From Trichobilharzia regenti (taxonomy: Eukaryota > Platyhelminthes > Trematoda > Strigeidida > Schistosomatidae), in the NCBI GenBank assembly GCA_944472135.2, contig OX235264.1:120557809-120621808 (forward strand): a DNA stretch of 64,000 nucleotides, read 5' to 3'. Positions 1 through 12,739 of the stretch are shown in pieces; positions within the stretch are counted from its first letter, which is position 1, and each line of letters starts with the position of its first letter. The notes beneath the pieces were generated by a model that worked only from the letters and a program-made list of their open reading frames with translations, did no database searches and had not been told where the DNA came from. A program made the translations under genes and the position numbers.

Positions 1-275
1 AGTCAAGTTTGCAGTGTGGCCGACATGCCACTAGGTGGCTTGCCATGACGGTGCACTATGAATTGTTGGTATCAAATGGTTGGAGGCGACCGGCTGTAAG
101 CATTCGACACCTAAGTTCCGTTTCTAGTTGGCACTCATCAGTCAGCAAGGTGTATCAGCGACCACGTTGAAGGAATTCATGACCCTCTTCCTAAGATTCT
201 AACGAGCGTAATTCAGTGAATCCTGAAGTCAGAGACGTCACCAATGAGGCAGCTATTCGGACTAGCGACTGGGCT
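1..275 (-). repeat. tRNA-derived SINE copy, decayed
   Basis: The reverse complement of this stretch matches the copies at 25800-26010 and 26700-26900. Shared blocks are a 'GAACAGCTCAGTGG'-like A-box region, a 'cacgaaacctaggt'-like centre and a 'ggttggaggc' segment. The copy is diverged and I see no intact promoter boxes. Family membership is inferred from these internal repeats only. Confidence 0.5.
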
Positions 276-559
276 CCAATAGGATTGACTGTATTGGATA
301 CTTTGGATGCCAATGTTTAGGTGTCATCCCTATGACTACCCTGGTTAAGTAATGCCATCTATTCTTCTTCTTTACATTTATATATATTCTCTGTCAAATA
401 TTTGAACGTTGTCCTAGTCGAATTGATGTCCTTGGTCGTCTGTATATAGTGATATGAGGTCAAAGTTGACGTCCCATTCATCTTTGTATCCACGAACATA
501 AGTTAGCCGTCAAAAGACATGACATCCACCCATTCATATCATTCCCTACATACAGACAA

Positions 560-990
560 TCATGGACAAGAATTCGACTGGGACAGAGGAAACACCAAGA
601 ATGCTAGAGAATATTTAGAAGCCAACCTGGTATTCCAGTGGATCATCAATCAATAGACACATCGAGATAGACAAAATTTATCAATCGATAAGAAGGAAAC
701 CTCACACACACAAAGGGGCAAATTTGAAGTCAAAGAAACAATCATTTCTAATACAAGTAGTCTAGAGGGTGTGGAAACACACAAAAACAGCTAAAGAGTC
801 ACATTCAAGGTGGTAATCAGGAGAGATGATTAATAAACTCGTGGAGAAATCGAAAAGCTCACTTCAATTCAAATTGAAGTATGCGCTGATGGAAGATGTT
901 ACCTAGTGATGGGGCAATGAAAGCTTAGCAAATAAACCATCCAGGTAGCTCAGTGAACACAACCACATCAAAATATACTGCAGTGGAATC
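560..990 (+). mobile_element. Penelope-like element (PLE), 3' end fragment
   Basis: The + strand carries a broken reading frame that resembles the C-terminus of PLE proteins beyond the GIY-YIG domain ('YLEANLVFQWIINQ' followed by a stop, then 'KFEVKETIISNTSSLEG'). Untranslated sequence after it also follows the PLE fragment at 6430-6560. The part from about 637 to 775 recurs in reverse complement at 63857-64000, the other end of this window. It is a decayed fragment with no catalytic part. Confidence 0.6.
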
Positions 991-999
991 ATTGGTTTC

Positions 1000-1739
1000 T
1001 TTCCTCATCAACAAAAATACTTTGTCTCTATGTTTTATTATTTTTTTGTACAAGTTTCGCAGATACAAAAGGTAACAGGAAGTAGGTAATCATTCTAATA
1101 TCCACTTAAACATCGATTGTTTTACCTTATTGCTTTAATAATGCGCATTTTTGAAGCAGAACTAAGACTGTGAATAGGAAGCTCTAACAAAAGTCAATAG
1201 ATCACACTGTGTGATTTGATGTAATCAGAAGAATAGTGTTCAGGCATACGTGCACATGCACGCACACACACACACACGAATACCAAACTATTTGTCTGTC
1301 AACGCAAATGATTGACTGAAACAGACACTGTGAAGTTGACAACTGGACAGAAGAATTGATGTAAGTGAAAGAAAAAACATGTTCATATTAGTAATAATTA
1401 TTACTTAATTGTTGGTAGTCTCTGATGGAATCTAAGACGTACATTTCATCTTGTTCAGGATATCTCCCAGCAAGTGCTAGTGGTGTTGGTGGTGCTTCTA
1501 TTGCGATTCGAAGTGAGAGCCAATCATTTCAGACGATATGGTCATATTTGCTGAGACAATAAGCCAAGAAAACAACCGGCTTTCTAGCCAGTCTCAGGTT
1601 CAAATAGAACGAAATGCGTATCCTGAACTCGAGGGTTAGTCACAATACCACCGTCATCTTGAAGTATTGCCGAAAAGTTCGTATTAAAAGCTGAAATTGC
1701 ATCAGAGACTCAGCTATTAGGTTCAACACAATTCATCAG
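1000..1739. other. AT-rich intergenic sequence, no gene seen
   Basis: No exon or recognisable transposon domain is visible. It contains a short (CA)n tract near 1260-1277. A stretch near 1460-1540 is richer in G and C than its surroundings, but gives no convincing reading frame. Confidence 0.5.
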
Positions 1740-2640
1740 CTGGAGATTCGAAGTGTTATACAGTAATATTAACTGATGACCACACTCTTCAAGCCCAATT
1801 TATTACTGCTCTTAATCATATCAGGTCACTCACTCACACAACCTTCTTGCTTCATTTATATACATGAGTGAAAATTAATGATTAGACATTTGAAAAAAAT
1901 CATTATAAGATAATGTACGTTTAGAATTATTAATGAGTGTTATTGATCAAATACAATCAGATGGGAAATAAGACGAGTGTTTTTATAGTCTAAATCAGTA
2001 AGTAACTTGTTACAATTTTATGATGTAAGTGAATTGAATTGAAATAGGATTTTGAGATTATTTATTATCCTCCTCTGATTTGACTGACTGACTGGTGGTA
2101 ATAATATCTTCCATGCATATCTCTGGTATTTGCATCGAATCATATCTGTTGCATGTGTTGGATGTGTAGACTCGATGAACCGGGATTCAGTAATCAATCT
2201 CTCTCGCTTTCCACCTACCTCTATTACATTTTAGAATTTTAAATCTCTCCTTCCCACCAGATAGTGTGGTTGTGAGTTAAAACATGCAGTGCAGAATAGT
2301 GCTGAGCTTTTTTCTAAATTACTTATCTTCGCGAGTGGGGTCAACCATTCTTACCTTAGCTAAATTCTTATGTTTCGACAATCTGACTACCCACGATCTA
2401 CAAGTTTGGCTTATGTAGTCGACTTAACCCACAGTCATTGTAAGGTATTTTGTAAATTATATTATTTCTCTAATTGGATCAACCGACAAGGTCCTTTAAC
2501 CTACAGAGTTTATCCTACCTGAGTGAGTTTGTAGGTTTGAATGCCACCACTCTAATTCCTACTTTATTAAGAATCTTACGTGGTGAGGGTCTCAGATGTC
2601 CCGTCCCTATATGGTAGAACACCTGTAGGCGCCTTATGTT
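1740..2640 (-). mobile_element. PLE family A terminal (pseudo-LTR-like) region
   Basis: This stretch runs parallel to 19600-20250, and its second half (2200-2640) is homologous to 34730-35100 in the PLE-A copy there, all in the same orientation. Shared blocks include 'aatcaatctctctc' and 'gagtttgtaggtttgaatgcc'. At 34.5-36.5 kb the same block follows a PLE reverse transcriptase, so I assign it to the PLE-A 3' terminal region in minus orientation. No open frame remains. Confidence 0.55.
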
Positions 2641-2879
2641 CTCTACTATTTATGTTATCATTATTTGTTTCTCCATTATTTTTATCTTGCATTTAACCTT
2701 TTCTGATCTTCCTAATGAATTTTATAAAATAGTTAAGTTATTTAGCACCAGCCCCTCTCCTGTCTGTTTCGTTTCATCGTTTAGGTCTTTTTTGTGCTAC
2801 TTAGTGCTACAGCTAGGTGTGTTAGACACTTAACTAAGCCTGCCTTCACAGATAGATAACGACAGATGAGGTGAATTAA

Positions 2880-3440
2880 AGTCTAAGTATCCATTAGCAG
2901 AATACATTAGCTTTTTATAAACATAGGTCAAAGTAGTAGAAAGGGTGCAATCAGACTAGCGGAGCAACACAAATACCTAGCAAAATCTAGGTGAGTTGAT
3001 CCGAATAAGACAAGAAATCTGGGGAATAGTTCAGCCATTGCAACCACTGCATGCAACTACACACAACCGTACAATAGGATGGGATAGGATGAGATGACAG
3101 TTTTAAAATCAAATGTAATAAAATGGAGGGAGGGAGAGATTGATAACAGCTCTAGCTGTGTTTATCGAATCAACTGCAAATATGTGTAATAGGAATTAGT
3201 CAACACCTGTCCATCGGAATAACTGGAAAATTCTCCTCCTACCCATTGACGATAAATAGGAGAAGACAAAGAAAACTATAAAACTGAAGTTTCTAATTAA
3301 TGTGATTATAATTGATGACATGAGTATGAACAATAAATTTCGTTCGAAACTTTGTCACCCAGTAAATAATACTGTTTCACTGACTGTGTGATATATCCAT
3401 CTAATAAACAAACTAATACAGAATACGCGTAAATTGTGAT
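2880..3440 (+). mobile_element. PLE family A endonuclease and 3' end, decayed
   Basis: It is homologous to the better PLE-A copy at 30840-31290. A broken frame resembles the GIY-YIG part ('KAIRLAEQHKYLAKSR'-like) and then 'NYTQPYNRMG'. Downstream is the terminal block with 'cccagtaaataatactgttt', also found at 16715-16790 and, inverted, near 29970-30010. It has stops and frameshifts and is not functional. Confidence 0.55.
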
Positions 3441-3449
3441 TTTCACAAG

Positions 3450-4535
3450 CTTTTTCAAGCCTTTAGATCAGGGCGCATTCAATAACTGCAGCTGGTGAGT
3501 GACAATGTTAGGGAGGCATTCCCTAAATCAGGAAGCTAGACACTAAGTTTTCGAATCTTCGTCTAAGGTCAGTAACACGTACAGCGGAAGATTTATCATC
3601 ATTGCTGCGGACACCTGTTAATCCCTATCTGTACAAAGCCACAGGCTAACAAATTTTTACAACGCTACTTTTCTGCCTTCCACACTATCCAAAGACATCT
3701 CTGAAACAGCCAACTGTGAACTATCGAAGACAGGCTTCCCAGACTGCTAAATGGCGTCCCCAGAAAATACCAACTCCACTACCTGACGCTGGATGTACAC
3801 CAGTCGAGCAGCGGCATCGAAATTTCACAAGAAGTTCCAGATATCCCAGTCTGAGAAAGCTTCAAGCCACAGGGTTTTCACCTAGTCGAAGGCAGGGACA
3901 CATCAGTGTTTGGTAGTAGTAGTAGTCACTTGACAAATATGGTATACAGTGACGGAGAAGCACAGAGAGCTTATACTGGAATTTCTATCCGCGTCTTTCT
4001 CGCTCTCTTCAAACGATATTGCATAACGTTACTACTTTTAGTTAGCAAACTCTTATAGGGTTCCTCCCCGTGTGTGCGTGTGTGACTTCTGCTCCCTTTC
4101 CACAAAATGTAACAGTTATTTTAAGATAAGGAAATCAAATTGCTACATTAAAAAAAACTTACAAAACTAAATTAACATTTTGAAGAAAGTTGCCTATTTC
4201 AAATTTGATTCAACTTAATTAGGCAAACTGTTTGAATAAATCACGATGAGAACGCAACATTTCAGATTGCACACATCGAATCGCATATATGAATGAAGCA
4301 TTTTACCTGTTAATTAGAAATTCTCAAATTTTCATTAGTTCCACTTTATTATATGGTCAATTTTCCCGTATATTCTTGAGCCAAAAGTAACTCTTATTTT
4401 AAGACTCGTTGGCAGTATGAATCTACCACAGAGATTGTAATCCATAACCTTCGAGTTAAAAGGCAGCTTCGTGGATCATTCAGCTAACTGGGATGAGAAT
4501 CAGTGGTCAGTCTGTGGATTTTATGTTCTACCAGT
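3450..4535. other. no gene identified
   Basis: Mostly AT-rich. A 66-codon open frame at 3716-3916 (+) gives a basic peptide without recognisable domain or splice signals, and I do not call it a gene. Nothing else is supported here. Confidence 0.4.
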
Positions 4536-4539
4536 TTGT

Positions 4540-5800
4540 GATTTTAGCGGTGACAATCAACCGACATCATTGTTAGCTTCCTATCAGGAGTTAGCAAATA
4601 GTCTTCGTCTAACGGCTTTAAACTAAATCCCTCCAAATATCAGATTGTTAATTTCAGTTTCCAATGTAAAAGAAAGTTAAATGATGAAGCTGTTGGTTCC
4701 TATGACCGTTGTAAAATTGTTGATACTGAAATAAAAATCAAGTCTGATGTTAAGCATCTTGGATTAATTCTTTCTACTGACCTATCCAGGTCTTCCCATG
4801 TCTCAGAGATTTCTAAAAGAATATTTCGTCTGATATTTTACATTAAGAAGTTAAGGCACTCAGGCATAACCCAACCAATGCCTCATCTTACAGTATGTCA
4901 ACTCGTGCCTCTTACCTATTCTTCCCTACTGTTCACCCTCATTCTTTCCTGGAGCGCTTAGAAATGACTATGTCATACTTCGTTGAACTTTAAAGACTGA
5001 CCGTCAGTAGGGCGAGTGGAATTCCATCTCATTAGGCCATATCGTAGACATTGTCACTGATAGGCACTTGATTTCATGCAACAAATTTGCTAGAGGAATT
5101 TTATCAGACTGTGAGCACCCTCCAGTTAACTCGCAGCTCCAACCTTGTATCTCCTCCTCAGGTAAAACAAGAAGTCCTTTCACAAGACTTTATACACGTA
5201 CGTCTGAGTATATATATTCCACCATACCATATTTGGCACGTACTTTATGTGATGAAAATAGTGTGAGGCACGAAGTAACTAACTAACCTTCTGTGCACTA
5301 TTAAACAAACCATTTTCTCCACCCTCACAGCATCAACCTTTATTGTTATTGTATTTCTTTTACTTATAATCCTGTCAATTGTTTTGTTTTTATTTATTTT
5401 TTCATAGGTGTGAACATCATTTAAGCCGTGTGAATAACTGTTAATTTTGTATTTCCCCTCACCATGCTGCTATATCAACAGAACATTAGATTCAATAATC
5501 TATAACATGCTAAAATTTTCAAACTAAATCGACAATACTGTTTGAAACAAACTCACTGTTATTATTATTATGATATTTAATGGTCTCATTTCGTACTTCG
5601 AATATTTTTGACTTTATACCGTTAAAGTTGAAAAAATTCCTCTGGTTAATTTTCTTTTAATTTATAATTTGATTTATATTTTGAGTAAATCAGATGTAAA
5701 GTGTTGCGACAAATGCTGAGAATTCCATACTGTATTATAAGTACTGTTTTTGGAATAATTATCCTTGTTATAATTATCCCCCCTAACAATTTCATAAAAA
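4540..5800 (+). mobile_element. CR1/Jockey-type LINE, 5'-truncated and decayed
   Basis: The + strand matches the C-terminal half of the open LINE frame at 33017-34219: a 'VKHLGLILSTDLS' stretch (compare 'SYLGISFSSNL'), then 'FYIKKLRHSGITQ', then the 'ARTLCDENSVR'-like end near 5240-5280. Multiple frameshifts and stops break it. The 3' end near 5700-5790 ('gagaattccatactgt', 'ggaataat') matches the tail at 34440-34504. The palm motif is missing because of the 5' truncation. Confidence 0.7.
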
Positions 5801-5829
5801 AGTGTTTAGAGTGGAATCACAACACCAAC

Positions 5830-6600
5830 AACAAGAAACCATCATGAAATATCACAAGAAAACTCATCCTACCATACATGAGAAATATCTCCGAAATAAC
5901 AGCTAGAATACTTGAAGCCGTTTGAAATAGATATAACACACAAGCCAGACAACGCAATCACTTCATTCGATATTGTGCAAACCGAAAGATCCAACAGAAA
6001 AAGGAGATAAAATTAGCACCATTCACAAAATAAATTGCATGTATGAACTGTAACAGACATTACATCGGTCAACAAAGTGAGCGTCCCCTTCGAATTAGAA
6101 TCCAGGAACACAAATCAGCTGTGAAAAGACACAATATATATTCCTGTTTCAAATCAATGCATGTAGATAATTATGGACATCAGTTTGATTGGTGGGATAA
6201 TGTCGAAATCTTATAAAGAGAAAACACCAAAATTGCAGTCATGGAATTCCTAGAAGCCTGCTTGCTAATCAAACGAATCAGCCAGCGATTAACAAACATG
6301 TTAATATAGACTAAATATACCAAGTAATAAAAAGTAAATGACACCTGACGAGAAAGTTTAAAATTCAAGTCAATAGAAAATGATCCATACAGATGTAAAG
6401 ATGGTTACCGGGAGACGCAGTTACATCACTCATGAAAAATTTAAATCAGTTGACTTTATGCTAAAACTTGCACTGAAGTGGGATCTCGTCCAGAAGGGGG
6501 ACGACGAAAGCTCCACAACTAAACCAACCAGCTCCTCAGAGAACACTACTAATTGCAAATCATCCACCTGAGCTACAAATCTTCTCTATTATTACAGAGT
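5830..6600 (+). mobile_element. PLE fragment with GIY-YIG endonuclease remnant
   Basis: Around 6040-6180 the + strand encodes 'CMNCNRHYIGQQSERPLRIR' and then 'IQEHKSAVKRHN', the pattern of the PLE GIY-YIG endonuclease. The C-terminal extension 'VMEFLEACLL' follows, then PLE 3' untranslated sequence shared with 840-960. Stops interrupt the frame. The reverse transcriptase part is absent. Confidence 0.65.
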
Positions 6601-6654
6601 ATTTAAAATGCATAGATAAAAATAGTGGCAAGCAGCGGATAAATAAAAAGGAAA

Positions 6655-7890
6655 TAGCGAACCAGTTTTGTTATCATCGTTCCCTTGGGCTCCTAGTGGA
6701 ATATAGGGCTTCAACTGCAAGTCCCCACTTGCTTCTATCTCCTGCTGTAGTTTTCACCTACATCCATCTTAGTCTATAGTAACTGTTTCAACTCCTCTTC
6801 ACACGATCTCCTCCATGTCACCCTTGCACTGACCTCCCACTCACCGCTTCCCTTTCGGCCTGATTCCACTCGAGCAATGGCCTGACGCGCGCGCGATGTC
6901 ACCCAGCGACCGCCTCAGCGAGTGAGTGTCCACTGGGTGTCCACCTCCACTTTCTCCTGCATATTTGCTGGTTGGCGATTGGTTCTTGTTTTGTTTCTTC
7001 CCATAGTTTCCCATGGTTGGTGATTCTTTCCGGCTCGGCCATCTGATCTTCAGTATAGAGCCAGCAAAGACACTTGTTGATTGATAAAGGTCTGCAACAG
7101 GCTGTTGGAAATATTCTTTGTGACCCACCCGCTGGTCAAGTTTCTGATCCGTATAGAACAGCTGACTGACTTGACGTGTTTGTATTGCAAATTACGACCG
7201 AATTTTATTGTTGATGCTGAGTGACAGCGGAAGATTTCCAGATTGGTTTCAGGTTGATGATGGATGTGTTCCTCGCCTGCCTTCCCGATTCTCGCCCGAT
7301 TTGACATCCTCGTGCGTTCCGACTGCCTGTAGTTGAGACAATGCTCCCTAGATCAGTGAGTGAATGAAGTAACCTCATTCAAATCCCTCCCGTTGATGGT
7401 GATTGGGGCTGGTGTTGCCTGTTGTTGTTGGTTGGTTATTTTCATCACCTCCGTCTTGTCTATGTTCACCTGGAGTCCTGTCTTCGCCGGCTGCTTCTTC
7501 GACCAGTTTGTCGGTTTTCGCTTGTAAGCCTCCGATTTCAGTGTGACATCAAACATAAATCGTCCACGCGCGAAATCTAGGTGTTCTAGGTTCTTCATGT
7601 CGGTCCAGGATATCCCTGTGTGCTCGTTTCCCACTCACTTTCTGACGCATAATTCAGTCAGTCCACCACAATTAGGAATATCATTGGTGATAGATAATAA
7701 GCACCCTTGTCTGACTCCTGTGTTTACTCCAAACACCTCACTGAGTTTTCCGTTGTGGATCACTTGACATGTGCCGTTGTCGTACAGCTGTTGAATGAGG
7801 TTGATGAATATTTGGGGTACGCCATAGTACTCGAGTAGTTTCCAAATTATTTCGCGGTCAACGCTGTCGAAAGCCGTTTTTGGAATAAAG
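6655..7890 (-). mobile_element. SR2-like RTE LINE, 5'-truncated, degenerate
   Basis: Reading the - strand from 7890 down gives reverse-transcriptase palm segments ('[20 protein letters not shown]', '[16 protein letters not shown]', 'GVRQGCLL'), then the region after the palm ('KTGLQVNIDKTEVMKI', 'TINGRDLNEVTSFTH') and the C-terminal tail. The FADD catalytic site is replaced by 'FARG', as in the copy at 9380-12605, so both derive from a damaged lineage or have related damage. The copy has several frameshifts and stops and lacks its endonuclease. Confidence 0.8.
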
Positions 7891-8129
7891 TAGATTTATG
7901 TTATTATTTGTCTTTACTTTCGACCAAGTGGATCCCACTGGTGATGAACTTTTCATTAGAACTCCAGGCAACTTGGTTATACAGCCAGTCAATGGCAAGC
8001 ATCAAATGATATTGATCCATGATCAAGTTTGAAAAAAAGTCGAATGCTTGCAAGCAGACACTTGAAAAGTTCATCTTTAATTGGGTGCTCATTTATGGCT
8101 CTATTATGATATATGTGTATCGTTCTATA

Positions 8130-8412
8130 ATCTATAATGGTTTGATTTTCTCCTCATACTATCTCCTCTCTGTGTCACCCTCGGACTCATGCAAAACTCG
8201 TTGTTTCGCATTCAGGATCTACACAAGAGCTTGGCTGGTGTGTAATGTCACTTAACGGTTCCTTCAACATTTATCGAATTCATCTTTAATTACTTTTGCC
8301 TATTTGTTGGTGAAAAGTTTCTTGGTTGATTTGTTGCATCGCAAGTGTTATTAATGGTTTATTCTGTTGATGAAAGTCTGCGGTGGTCTGTTAGAAATTC
8401 TTTTTGTGATGC
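8130..8412 (-). mobile_element. RTE LINE 3' fragment, strongly decayed
   Basis: Weak but ordered similarity to the SR2-like 3' end in minus orientation: 'tctctgtgtcaccctcgga', 'tttcttggttgatttgttgc' and 'gatgaaagtctgcggtggtc' occur in the same order in the copies at 6780-7110 and 17270-17400. No frame remains. Confidence 0.45.
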
Positions 8413-8414
8413 AT

Positions 8415-9115
8415 AGAATTACTTGACTGTCTTGAAATATGGTCCACCGACAGAGACAGGGCTCTCGAGTGATTGCACCACAGTATGATACTGCATGCCA
8501 GTCTCATCTCACAACAGTCAGGGATAAGTGTGATCGGTTCTCCTGAAGACCAATACCCAATCAATGGGTTTACCATTATGTGATTTTATAGGAAGATGCA
8601 GACTTCCTGGTTGGAGTCCTCGAGACGATTAACACCAATGAAGTCTGGAGACAAATGAGTATAGTTCGTTATTTGTGTAATATCAAATTAACAGAAGTTA
8701 TGATTCGTAGGTCATTAAAGTCCAATCATTAGGGTGACTGTTCAATAGACTAACCTCGTGACCCTGGCGAAATCAGCTGAAAAGTCTAAAACATGGATAA
8801 AACAGCTATGCAGTATTCCATGGTGGTTTCAAGTGATTCTCTGACCCAACTCAATACTTCACTTTAGACTAAATCTTTTAAAAAACCCCTGTGAAAGAGC
8901 ACATGCTTTTAGTTTGAAATTGTTGAAGGTTTCAACTTCCATTCCTTCATGATACCGGTTGAATTTTTTGAGTAGTTTGTGGGGTCGTGAATGCGAGTGT
9001 CTCATTCAACTTTAATCATACATTTAATAAAGCTAACTATTCGTCGGGTATTAAGACAGATTGCATCCATTGCAGGTGTAGTGATTGAACGAACTTCTTC
9101 TGTGTGTTTATTATA
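8415..9115. other. no gene identified
   Basis: I see no exon, domain or clear repeat in this AT-rich stretch. The open frames here are short and have no splice context. Confidence 0.4.
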
Positions 9116-9119
9116 TTTG

Positions 9120-9380
9120 AGTCATATGAAAAAGAGAAGACGTTCTATGAAGAGACTCTTTTCGGCGAATTCATTCACTTAGCTGTAAAATCGCATTTAT
9201 ATGTAATTATTTTGTGTGTGTGTGTGTACATGAGGTCTGTCAAGTTTAGATAATTGATCAGGTAATAAAAGAATGATCTATTAAAGCAACAAGGTTAATT
9301 AGACAGCAACTAAGGTAAGATTGAGTTAGTAAGTTAGATGACGTAATATAAAACCTCGCCTAGATTACTAGCTCGCTAGT
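9120..9380. repeat. PLE terminal block (recurrent)
   Basis: The block beginning 'gagactcttttcggcgaatt' recurs near 15780-15900 and 27235-27450, and in reverse complement at 40320-40540. At 40 kb it directly follows a PLE C-terminal coding remnant, so it is probably PLE terminal sequence. It contains a short (TG)n tract near 9213-9228. The SR2-like RTE begins just downstream. Confidence 0.5.
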
Positions 9381-12300
9381 TTTCTAGCCGGTCCCAAGCC
9401 CGGATAAAGAAGGAGGGTTGGGGCGTGGTGCTAGCAACTCCACCCCCAAAACCTAATCAAATCGCTAAAGAAACTTCATTGCACAAATATATTAAAAATT
9501 CTAAAAATATAAACAGTAACCTTATTTTTAGCTGGAATCGGGGAAGTGAAATGAGGCAGGCTGGTGAAAACCTTCGGGAAGCCAGCCAGCCGATGTAGCT
9601 TCGTTCGATGAAAGCAAAAATAAGGATGGGAACGTGAAATGTTCGTATAATGTACGAAAGTGGAAAGGCTGCTCAGGTAGCCGCAGAAATGAGAAGATTT
9701 AGAATAGAAGTGTTGGAAATCTGCGAGAGCAGTATGGAACGGATCTGGAAGGTGCCAACTACCAACTGGAGAGACAGTAATCTATTCCGGTCACCCAGAG
9801 GATAATCACGAGCACACCGAGAGAGTGGTCATCATGATGTCACCAACAGCTGCCAAAGCCCTCATGCAGTTGGAACCAACATCCTCCAGGATAATGACAG
9901 CTAGGTTCAACTCAAAAGGAAGGAAAGTTACAGTCATTCAATGCTATGAGCTTACAAACATCTCAGAACAAGAGAAGAAGGAGGATTTCAACAGACAATA
10001 ATCAAACAGTAATGGAAAACGTCCCAAACGGTGATATCAAAATCCTGATGGGTGATATGAATGCGAAGCTGGGAGGAGACAACACAGGAAGAGAACTCAC
10101 CATGGGTCGCGAGGCTCTTGATGAAATGAACGACAACGGTGAACTCTTCTCAGACTTCTGCGCCTTCAATGATTTGGTGATTGGTAGGAGTGTGTTCAGA
10201 AACAGGGATATACACAAGGTGACATGGATTTCACCAGATGGACACACCAAAAACCAGATAGACTTCATTTCAATTTCAAGAAAGTGGAGACGGAGCCTAC
10301 TGGACACAAGATCGAGGAGAGGGGCAGATGTGGGTTCAGACCACTATCAAGTACTAGGGACTTTCAAGGTGAAGCTAAAAGACTTGAGGATAGCTGACGA
10401 TAGGCCACAATGCAAGTTCAACACTCAAAAACTGAAGGACACAACCACAAAGGACACTTTCACTGTAACTATCAGAGCAAAGCAGGAAACACTACATGAC
10501 ATCACAAAAGAATCAAGTGTGGAGGACCATTGGAACTCTCTGAAGGTGATTTTCAACGAAACGTGTTCAATGGTTCTAGGAAGAAAGAAGAGACAAGACA
10601 AGAAATGGCTCTCAACGGACACTTGGAAGCTAATAGAGGAGAGGAGAATGGTGAAAGAGAAAATGATTCAATGCAAGGACGGACAAGAGAAAAAGACGCT
10701 GAGCTCAACTTACACAGCACTGGACAAAGAAGTGAAGAAGAGTGCTACGAAGGACAAAAGACGATTCTACGACAACCTGGCCACTGAAGCTGAGAAATCA
10801 GCAGGCAAAAGGGACCTGAGGACACTATATCAGATAACCAAATCTCTATCCAGGATGAGATCAACACAATCGAAACCTAAAAGACAGCCAAGGGAACCCA
10901 ATTACCAAGGAAGAAAAACAGATTAAACAATGGGAGGATCACTTCAAAGGACTCTTGAACCGACCATCACCTGCAACCCGCCCAGAAATACCAACAACAG
11001 CGCGCACACAACTGCAAGTTGACACCAATCCTCCAACGAGAGCTGAAGTCTTGAACGCAATCAAGCTTCTGAAAGCTGGAAAAGCAGCCGGACCAGATGG
11101 AATACCCCCTGAAACACTGAAAGCGGACCCAGAGACTACAGCAGACATGCTGACTCCATTATTGCAAAAGGTCTGGAAGGAGGGAAAGGTGCCTACTGAC
11201 TGGAGGAAAGGTTACTTCGTGAAACTACCAAAGAAGGGCGACTTACGCCTCACTCTGCAAGAACTGGCGAGGAATCATGCTACTATCGACGCCAAGCAAA
11301 ATCCTGAGTCGCATCATCCTGGAGAGATTAAAGGACGCACTGGAGACAGAACTCCGACCAGAACAAGCTGGATTCAGGAAAGGCAAATCATGTACTGACC
11401 AAATTGCAACTCTACGCATCATCATCACAGAACAAAGCATGGAAAGGCGATCAAACCTCTACCTCAACTTTATAGACTTTGAGAAGGCCTTCGACAGCGT
11501 TGACCGTGAAGTAATTTGGAAATTACTCGAGTACTATGGCGTACCCCAAATATTCATCAACCTTATTCAGCAGCTGTACGACAACGGCACATGTCAAGTG
11601 ATCCACAACGGAAAACTCAGCAAGGCATTTGAAGTAAACACAGGAGTCAGACAAGGGTGCTTACTATCACCAATGATATTCCTAATTGTGGTGGACTGGA
11701 TCATGCGTCAGACAGTGGGAAACGAGAAGAGAAACAGTTATATATATCGTGGACCGACATGAAGAACCTAGAAGACCTGGATTTCGCGCGTGGATAATTT
11801 ATGTTTGATGTCACACTTAGTCGAAGAATTACAAGCGAAAATCGACAAACTGGTCGAAGGAGCAGCAAAGACAGGACTCCAGGTAAACATAGTCAAGACG
11901 GAGGTTATGAAAATAACCAACCAACAACAGCAACAGCATCCAACGTCAATCACCATCAACGGGAGGGATTTGAATGAGGTTACTTCATTCACTCACTGAT
12001 CTAGGGAGCATTGTCTCAACTACAGGCAGTCGGAACGCACGAGGATGTCAAATCAAGAAGGCGAGAAACACATTCATCAACTTGAAACCAATCTGGAAAT
12101 CTTCGTCACTCAACATCAACAACAAAATTCGGATTTTCAATACAAACGTAAAGTCAGTTCTTCTATACGGATCAGAAACTTGGCGGGTCACAAAGAATAT
12201 TTCCAAAAGGCTGCAGACCTTTATTAACAACTGTCTTCGCTCTATACTGAAGATCAGATGGCCGGGCCGGAAAGAATCACCAACAAAGAACTATGGGAAC

Positions 12301-12605
12301 AAACAAAACAAGAACCGATCGCCCAACAAATATGCAGGAGAAAGTGGAGATGAATCGGACACTCGCTGAGGAGACCGCTGGGTGACATCGCGCATCAAGC
12401 CCTCGAGTGGAACCCGAAAGGGAAGCGGCGTGTGGGACGTCCAAGGGTGACATGGAGGAGATCGTGTGAAGAGGAGTTGAAAGAGTATGAACTAACATGG
12501 ATGCAGGCGAAAAGTACAGCAGAAGACAGAAGCAAATGGAGACGTGCAGTTGAAGCCCTATGTTCCACTAGGAACCCAAGGGAGCAATAATAATAATAAT
12601 TAATT
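9380..12605 (+). mobile_element. SR2-like RTE LINE, nearly full length, inactivated
   Basis: This non-LTR retrotransposon covers the 5' leader (GC-rich 'agccggtcccaagcccgg' near 9393), an apurinic-like (EEP) endonuclease, reverse transcriptase, C-terminal tail, and an (ATA)n 3' tail at 12588-12602. A start at 9608 reads 'MKAKIRMGT' and then hits TGA at 9635 where Trp is expected ('WNVRT' in relatives). From 9946 a 326-codon frame holds the endonuclease C-half ([21 protein letters not shown]) and the linker; further frames at 10955 and 11277 hold the RT. Such elements copy themselves by target-primed reverse transcription in the nucleus. At least four frameshifts or stops make this copy inactive. 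No flanking duplication was evident to me. Confidence 0.9.
9946..11998 (+). pseudogene. RTE endonuclease/reverse transcriptase ORF, frameshifted
   Basis: Three successive frames carry one ancestral protein. 9946-10926 has the endonuclease C-terminal half and linker and shifts near 10880. 10955-11240 continues through 'AGKAAGPDGIPPETLKAD' and shifts again near 11245. 11277-11762 has the RT fingers and palm ('[13 protein letters not shown]', '[20 protein letters not shown]', '[14 protein letters not shown]'). At about 11780-11805 the expected FADD catalytic box is 'FARG' followed by a stop, so the polymerase site itself is lost. The intact relative is at 52223-54772 on the - strand. Confidence 0.85.
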
Positions 12606-12739
12606 TATATGCTATCGAACTATGAAAAAGAAGAAAGAGAAGGAGAGTGAGAGAAGACAGTGTTAGCTTGTACGTCAACATGGAAACTCAAGAAGGTTAG
12701 AGTTCATCAAACTGATAACTTACACAGTGAGCTGAGTTC

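Noticed and set aside
3716..3916. 66-codon basic peptide
   Set aside because: No domain, splice sites or recurrence; consistent with chance.
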